Origin: Coniella vitis
Taxonomy: Eukaryota > Ascomycota > Sordariomycetes > Diaporthales > Schizoparmaceae
Assembly: GCA_011317545.1 (NCBI GenBank)
Contig: WUJK01000012.1
Span: 1,191,001-1,255,000, forward strand
Direction: 5' to 3'
DNA length: 64,000 bases
Part shown: positions 57,421 through 64,000 of the stretch, one piece after another
Layout: each line of letters opens with the position of its first letter
Numbering within the stretch: the first letter of the stretch is position 1
Notes under the pieces: generated by a model
Seen by the model: the letters and a program-made list of their open reading frames with translations, nothing else
The model's database searches: none
Told to the model about the DNA's origin: nothing
Translations under genes and position numbers: made by a program

Positions 57421-58908
57421 TTACAATCCTCTGAATGCCGATGGTGGCATCGCACCGATTCGGGCAGAAAAGGGCATCGGAGCGGCATCGTCATCAAAGT
57501 CGTTGTCAAGGGCGTAGTCATCGTCTCGCTCATCAAACTCTTCTAGGTCCGAGGCGTTGCCTGTGCGGTACAGATACGCGCCTCTGTCGTACTCGTCCTC
57601 TGAATCGACCTCGTCATCGGGGTAGTCGGCGGTGTAATAGTTCTCCGCTACAAGACGAATTAGTGATATCCTTGTTTTGAGCGATACCCGGACAAAATGC
57701 CAAGACAAACATACCATTTTCATCTTCATCATCTTCAGGTAGCTCATCATCGCTGTCGCCTTCCTCGCCATAAAAGAAATCCGCATCGGGTTCGTTGTCA
57801 AACACTAGCAGCCCAACCGTATCCGGAGCTATATCTTTGCTGAGCGTGGACGCGGGCACACGCACATAAGTCTCAACAACATACTCGTCTTCGCTGGCAG
57901 TATCCGCATTGTCCTGCTCTTCAGCTCCCCTTTGCGCTTCCTGCTGAGCGGCAGCGATTTCTGGGTGACGCTCTGCATATCTTTTTGCAGGCACTTTGGG
58001 CGTAAACTTGTGCGGCGTGGCTGAAGCCCCGGATGCAGCCTCTCTCCTCGCTGCCGCCGCGGCCTGCTTCCGGTCGCGCTCTTCTTGCTCGGCGAGGTTG
58101 GCGCCAATCAACTGCAGGGCAAAGTCGTTCATGTTGCGTGTGATGTCGTCCATCTCATCGCCCGCCCAGTGGGTTTGGACCGAGTCGGGGACTTTTCGCT
58201 TGACAGGTTCGACTGGCTTTTGCGCGCGTGGGCCCTTGCGATCGGAACCAGGCAACTTGAGCTTTCTCGTTGGATTGCCATTGCCCAGTGTATCCCGCAT
58301 ACTCGCGTCGACATCCTTCATCTCAACATCCTCCGTTTTCGTTCTCTTGTGGCCCCGCTCGACAAAGACGTTTGTAGGAGCGTTCAATCTCGAACGCTTA
58401 CCTGTCTTAATACCAGCGGTAGCCAGGAGAGATGTAGGCTGTATTATAGGCCTGGAGAAGTGGAAGCGCCGAGGCTGGGTGTTTGCAGAAGACGCGGAGC
58501 GCGTTGGATCGGTTGATTGAAGTTGTTGCGAAACATCTTGCTGTTTGGTTTTATTGTCATTTTGTACTTCTACGGCTGGCTTTGAAGGGTCTCTTGTGCT
58601 TTTGCAAGGTGCATCGGATTCTTTCGAGGAGTGGATGACCGGGACGATGTCTGGTCGGGAGTGGTGCGTGGCATTGTTGGTAGACTCGAGTGATTCACGA
58701 GTGGCGCGCTGGTAGACGTAAACATCGCTGCGGTAGCGCTTCTTGTCCTTGTCGTCGATGCCTGCGCGGAACGATTAGTATGCTGCGCAACGGTGCCGGA
58801 AGCTTTCTTTCACGAACGGAGGTAATTGACAGCGCCTGGCGGTTCATCGTCGTCAGGCCCTTTGCGCTTGAGGCGCTTCACTTGAATGACCTCTGGCGGT
58901 GCGTACAT
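57421..58908 (-). CDS. IWR1: Iwr1, RNA polymerase II nuclear import factor
   Basis: Binds assembled RNA polymerase II in the cytoplasm and directs its nuclear import through a bipartite NLS. Three exons, 58908-58818, 58761-57715 and 57647-57421, give 454 aa with consistent phases. Exon 1 encodes MYAPPEVIQVKRLKRKGPDD and continues DEPPGAVNYLR, the expected Iwr1 N-terminus with a basic NLS-like patch. The spliced product continues RIDDKDKKRYRSDVYVYQR. The conserved Iwr1 core is near the C-terminus: VETYVRVP, TVGLLVFDNEPDADFFYGEE, acidic DDELPEDDEDEN and ENYYTADYPDDEVDSEDEYD. Intron 1 has a non-consensus donor (GTTCGT) but a clean CAG acceptor, and intron 2 splits the conserved DEN/AENYY motif. 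Appears functional. Confidence 0.94.
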
Positions 58909-60751
58909 CTTGGAAGAAGTATCTGAATCAAGGGATAGAACTCCTAGTGACGTACTAGCGTAGACCGCGCTTGATGAACGAGAAATTGTTGCTTGGGTAG
59001 GTACAGACGACAAGAACAAGTGGGAAAAGACCGGCTGTGAGCTAGCACCCACACACCTAGACGCCGCAAGGCCGCCGATAAGAGAATCTTATCACCACCG
59101 CCCGGCAGAATTATGAAACATGACGTAACAAGTCAATCATCTTTCGTCCATGTAGCCCCTTCAAGTAAATTCACAGATCCATTTGGGCGAACGACGCAGA
59201 CGGAAAAGATTGAGTTCGAGACGAGGGCTAAATCGGGGTCCATCTGGCATGAAGGAAAGCTGTTTGCTCGGAACTGCATCAATGGAAATGATGGCCGCTG
59301 ACAAGAACGCCGTTTGTAGATGTGGATGTCGAGCCAAACACTGTATGACCACGTCTGACATGTGATGACCGCTGTGTCTGCTAACCTGGGTATTGGCTGA
59401 ATAGAAAGCGCACTGTGATTTTGAGCAACACATCAACCATCAACACTAAAATATGGAGAATGCCTGAAGTCAGTGTGCGCATGAGCTGACTTTGGCACAA
59501 CAATGTAACATGAAGGCAAGAGCGAGACTCTTAGGCAGATGCGGTGAAGGGGTAATACTATGTACTGGAGCTGGAGCCCATGGCTGCTTGGATAAGAACC
59601 CCTGCCGCAGGCCACATCATCCCACAGGGTGCCAGCAGATGCAAGCGGGTATCGCAATACCTTGTACATCCATTGGGTTTTTTGACCGATGCTTGTTCTC
59701 CATAAGATCCTCAGGGTAATTTTTTCTTGTGTCGCATTTTTGTTAATGACAAAAATGGATTGTTTACTGTGTACATAGTATTTTGCAGTGGATTTGGGAG
59801 GGAAATGGACGGAAATCATCCATATACGAATTACTGTGTCGATGCCCGCCTTGATCACTATGCACACTGCCAGGACTTGCACATCTGCCAAGCCATCAAG
59901 GGTCGGCAATTCTCGTACAACTTGCGGGCTTGTCCACTCAGGCCTTTTTGTCAGGCCAGACCTAAGAAAACCCGCCGGGAGACGCGGCACAGAGCAAAAG
60001 AGGGCCTCGCTTGGTCTTTGTGTTTGGAGACGCGGTTGGCGCTTGGCCAGACTTAGACCGAAGGGTAGCCATTCCCGCCCTCGCCCTCATGTCATCAGTT
60101 GCATCACATTGTCCATTCAAATGCACTGGCAGTTCTCGCTGCCTGTCTTGGCCCAACAAACTTGTCATGCGGTAGATGGGCACTCTCATGGCAGACGGGC
60201 ACTCTCATGGCAGACTGGTTCGTTGCTGCAAGTACTGCATAGTAAAGGAAAGTGCAGCACCTGCCTGCACCTGCCCCGCATACGGCCCCCGCTGGCCACC
60301 CCCTCCCCATCAATTAATGCTAGGCTGGTAGGCTGGCTTGGCTGGGAAGGAAAGCCTGGAAAGCCCCGTTTCCTAGCTGCACCTACCTGCAGCTCCCCCA
60401 AGCAGCTCCAAACTTACCCGAACCCAATCCAATCCCAACCGCCAGTGCCCATCGGACCACTTGCCTTCCATTCCTCTCTCCAGCCTACTGAACTTTTTCC
60501 CTTTTTTGCCTGACGTGTTCAACGCGGTCCAATCCACTCGTCCTTGACTTTCTCTTCCTTTCTTTTGCCTTGTATGTTTTGATTGCGGTTGACAACTCCT
60601 GCGACACAACGTGAACTCTCCGCCCTGTCCCAGAGTTACAGCCTTGCCCAGCCTGACGTCGTAGCCGCTCTGGCATCGCTAAGACACTGTATACAGTCCC
60701 TGACCAACCGCTCCAGCGTACGCGTCCAGCTCTCTCCGCAGTTAAGCCACC
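58909..60751. promoter_or_regulatory. Divergent intergenic region Iwr1 / CBM48 gene
   Basis: About 1.84 kb. Contains TACTATGTA at 59556 and TACATAGTA at 59772, a direct repeat of gggcactctcatggcaga (about 60178-60211), and a long pyrimidine-rich stretch (about 60340-60560) before the CBM48 gene. A 241-codon plus-strand frame (59788-60513) is Pro/Ser/Arg-rich without motifs and is judged non-coding. Confidence 0.55.
60178..60211. repeat. Short tandem duplication
   Basis: The 18 bp phrase gggcactctcatggcaga occurs at 60178 and again at 60197, an almost adjacent duplication. Confidence 0.7.
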
Positions 60752-63700
60752 ATGGAAGACTCCAAAGTCGACATTACTATTAAACACAGGGCGCCGGGCA
60801 TTCATCCACCCCTTTATGTTGCTGGTAGTTTCTCTGATCCACAATGGGTTCCTCAGCTAATGGACTGCACTACTGGAGAGGATGGCGTCAACATCTTCAG
60901 TAAGACAGTCCAGGTGGAGCCGCGGCAAAAGTATCAATACAAGTTTCGAGTCGGAGAAGGCGACTGGTGGATTTTGGATGAGACAGCTGCGACTGGTCAG
61001 TTACAATCCCCGTTCTTGCCATTTAGCAACTACAACGCTAACATATTCTAGTGACGGATGACTCTGGACACAGAAATAACCTCATTGAGGCTCCAGAGCC
61101 CACCGAGAGTCCTAAAGTCGCCATAGAGGCACCCGAGGCTACAGACGTCACTAGTTTGGAAGAGTATGCTTGACAACTTCCATCATGCCGCCATGCCTCG
61201 TCTGGCTAACTCACCTTCACAGGACGACCGAAGCCGTCGATCCTAGTTCGATTGATCAAATCACTGAAGAGCAAAACGATGCCTGTCACAAAGAGCCGCC
61301 CTACGAAGCCGACATGGAGAATGAGAAGTCGCATCCTCAGACACACCTTGGTGTTCTAGATTCTTCGCTCACAGAGAGACAAGCGACCAGCACGCCGGAC
61401 TTTGTGAGGACCACTATCGAAGTCGCTGATACTGCTGCCGAACTTGATCGGTCGGATGCAGAAAGTGATGAGAATAATGAGGTGGGTTTCCACTCCAGCC
61501 TATTGTATGAATCGCCGAATTGACCACATACTATAACAGAGCTCGCAGTTCGAGTCTGAGACATTGGATGACAGCGTCGAGCAACATTCTGCAGACGAAG
61601 CTGTACCGACTGATGACACGAAGCCCCTCAGTCATCAAGAGGTAAGCCAAAAGAATTGCTGTTTGTTGGGTAAAATGCGTTAACATTGTGTGCTCCAGCC
61701 ATTAGCACAGGCGGACAAAACACCCTCCCCCACAGAAACAGCCCAAGAAGCAACAGCAGTGTCGATGGAACCTGTGGATACCAAACAAGTGTCGGACGAC
61801 ATAGGAGTGAGCCAACTCTTTTGTTATGACGTTACTCACGCACTGACTCTCGCAACAGACTATGACAAATTTCGAGACGGGTTTTCACAGTAACAATGCT
61901 GCACCGGAAATTATATTCAGCAATGATGATGCTTTGGATATTGCTGGTTATACAGGCGGGCCTGAACCTGTACCGCTATTCGCACACGAATGTGCTGGTA
62001 TTTACGAGGACGACGAAATCCCTGCTGCGACTAGCAACAGTGATGATGGTAATTCGAGCAGTGCTGAGCATGGTCGTGGCACCCAAGATTTCGACGATCC
62101 TACTTTGGAACAATTCCCTTCATCGAGAGACGCGATCATCTCAACCGTACGAAAAGTGTCAACTAGCCTGAGTGCAGACGAAACGTCGATCGAACGCCCC
62201 CACCTATCACCAGTCGTGGGCCCTCAGAATGATTTGATCGAACATATTGGAGACCGAGAAGCGGAGTTGGCCTCCAGTCCTCAACAAGCAAGCTTTCTTT
62301 TGCCTCGAAACCAGAGCTACAAGTCTCTGGGTGAGGCTTCACAGTCTCTGCAATCCATAGCAGAAGGCGCTGAAGAAGACGAGCAAGGAGAAGGATCAGA
62401 GAACCCCGAGAATGAGACTGTATCCCAGGAGAGATTCGCCCAAGAAGAGAGTGAGACAGCCTCCATTGACGCAACCGACGAAGGTGGCGCCCAAATCGAA
62501 AACCGTAAGACCGATGACATCGCATCGGCAGCTACACAGACAGATACGCTCGACGAGATTATCCACACGCCTCAGGATACCGAGAACAGTCAAGCTAGGG
62601 AAGTGGCCTCCGTAGTCGACCAGGCTCCTTCACCTGCCCATACAAGTTCAAGCACAAATGAGAATACCGGCTTCACGGATGAACAACTATCACCGCTTTC
62701 CAAGTCTCTCCAGTCTGGGGCTGAAGACACGCCTGTAATTCAGGAAATTCCTGCCGTGGAGGAGGACCTGAGTTCACAAGGTGCAGCTCGAACGCAACAG
62801 TATCTGGATGCTGGCCACGCCGTCGCCCCGGAGGATCAAGAACTGTCGCCTCTCTCGAAGCCTATCTCAACCAACGTGGAGGAAGTTCCTTCCATTGAAC
62901 CAAATCTGGCCATTGAAGAGGTGCTGCCCACGCCAGACATTTCGACTTCAGGCGAGAGCGGGGTTGCTCTAGATCAAGAGCTGTCTCCTACGTCGAAACC
63001 TGTTCGGGATGACACCGATGAAATTCCTGCGATCCAAGGGATCTCGCCTGCCGATCACGTACCTGCCGCTGCGGAGCCCACTACTATCCAAGACAACACC
63101 GAACACGATGTGAACTCTTCCATCGACAGAGTGCCTGCTACTATAGCTGCTGCCACTTCTGAGGAAGCACAAACTGTGGAGGACGTACCTACCTTCGAGG
63201 AGTTGCACAATGAGGAGTTACGTGTTAACGAAGAGGCTGATGTGCATGGCGAAGGTATCACGGGAGATAATGTATCCGCTGCTGGTGATATTTCTAATGT
63301 CGACAAGGTCTCTGCAAGCGAAGAAGTAGTAGTGACTGAACAGACGCCTGCGGTCGGCGAGTTTGAGGGTCACAGTGTGACCACTACAGGAAACCAGGAT
63401 CACTCTGCTGGAGAAGTGGTTTCCCCTGCCGAAGGACACGACGCTGTGGAAGATTCAGCTAAGCAGGCCACATTTGTCCATAATGAGGCTCCTGGTACAG
63501 ATAAGGGATCTTTCACTGAAAGTTCTGCTACTATCGAAGAGACCTTTGCACCTGAGACCTTTTCTAGGGTGGCTGAGGACTATACCCCAGTTGAGCAGAC
63601 TGATGGTGCTTATGAGCGCTCGGACGAGGACGGCAACACAATGACCAGAGAGATCTCTACAACAGAGCAGTCTCCTATCCCTCTCCAAGATGCTCTTACT

Positions 63701-64000
63701 GTGGAGGATGCTTCTGCTGCCCTTGACAAAACTGATTCCGCCCCCACAGAAGCTGATTTCACTGACAGTTCTGCGAACTCATCTAAAGAAGCCGATGAGG
63801 AACATTCGCAGGCTACTGTGGCCAAGGAGTCTGTACCGACGACTGAGGAAGCGGACTCCCAAGACGAGGGTATTTCCTTGTCCAAGGATGACCAGGACAC
63901 GTTGAGTCCTCCGAAACACGATCTACAGGCGGTGATTACGGTTCCTAGTCCATCCACAAAGCCGGACACCGATCTGTTATCCCCAATCAGCGCTGAGGAT
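60752..64000 (+). CDS. AMPK-type glycogen-binding (CBM48) domain protein, long acidic tail, 3' end outside window
   Basis: Start codon at 60752 is in a perfect Kozak-like context (gccaccatgg). Exons: 60752-60995, 61052-61163, 61223-61481, 61540-61641, 61699-61806 and 61859 to beyond 64000; all phases agree, giving more than 985 residues here. Exon 1 encodes a compact beta domain of about 81 residues: ITIKHRAPGIHPPLYVAGSF, then DPQWVPQLMDC, KYQYKFRVGEGDWWILDE. It matches the glycogen-recognition module of AMPK beta subunits, with the conserved aromatic pair. The rest is a disordered, very acidic Glu/Asp/Ser/Thr/Pro tail with loose repeats such as DQELSPLSKP and DQELSPTSKP. No catalytic domain is seen. 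The last exon is open to the window edge. It may tether some activity to glycogen or recognise beta-linked glucans; function unknown. Confidence 0.9.

Noticed and set aside
59788..60513. 241-codon plus-strand frame between Iwr1 and the CBM48 gene
   Set aside because: No domain, no signal peptide, Pro/Ser/His-rich, and it runs into the pyrimidine-rich leader of the next gene.
1..64000. tRNA genes, CRISPR arrays, bacterial operons
   Set aside because: I looked for B-box-like GGTTCGANTCC words and found none convincing by eye; the DNA is eukaryotic, with spliced genes, so CRISPR and operon features are not expected.

Overview
The window is nuclear DNA of a filamentous ascomycete (Pezizomycotina, most likely Sordariomycetes). 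Genes carry several short introns of about 50-400 bp with GT..AG borders. The protein set is typical of moulds: a secreted GH35 beta-galactosidase, a velvet regulator and a DUF7729-type surface protein. The left 4.7 kb is A+T-rich with a strong RIP (repeat-induced point mutation) signature. I worked by eye, without alignments or database searches; the species is not determined.

Layout. 1-4728: RIP-degraded repeats, including a Ty3/gypsy reverse-transcriptase relic on the minus strand, two direct or tandem duplications and a short telomere-like tract. 5301-8750 (-): seven-exon GH35 beta-galactosidase. 8751-14479: long gene-free stretch. 14480-15952 (+): four-TM membrane protein with a disordered tail. 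17135-18849 (+): RAD23. 19510-21726 (-): BDP1 (TFIIIB). 22650-25371 (+): BRE1-type E3 ligase. 26052-27247 (-): SARAF homologue. 29946-34236 (+): full-length MDR-type ABC transporter. 38595-39943 (+): DUF7729-like surface protein. 41069-42217 (-): U3 snoRNA-associated protein (Utp16/Bud21 family). 47609-49042 (+): VelC-like velvet factor. 52682-54083 (-): mitochondrial TPR/Sel1-like protein, divergent from 54555-56369 (+), a basic Ser/Thr-rich coiled-coil protein. 57023-57142 (-): degenerate 5S rRNA gene. 57421-58908 (-): Iwr1. 60752 to the window end (+): AMPK-type glycogen-binding (CBM48) domain followed by a very long acidic tail that runs off the edge.

How the genes relate. There is no biosynthetic cluster. 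Most genes are housekeeping: chromatin and transcription (BDP1, BRE1, Iwr1), proteasomal delivery and repair (RAD23), ribosome biogenesis (Utp16). Accessory or environmental functions (GH35, ABC transporter, VelC, surface protein) are flanked by long non-coding stretches of 2.7-5.7 kb. Those stretches share a striking feature: the 9-mer TACATAGTA (or its complement TACTATGTA) occurs about 26 times, always outside the exons called here, in places in nested palindromes.

Most notable: the dispersed palindromic 9-mer, the RIP gradient with a clearly recognisable gypsy RT relic, the 5S pseudogene, the in-frame stop-free intron that splits the D-loop of the ABC transporter, a possible RING-less BRE1 isoform, and the CBM48 protein with the long acidic extension.
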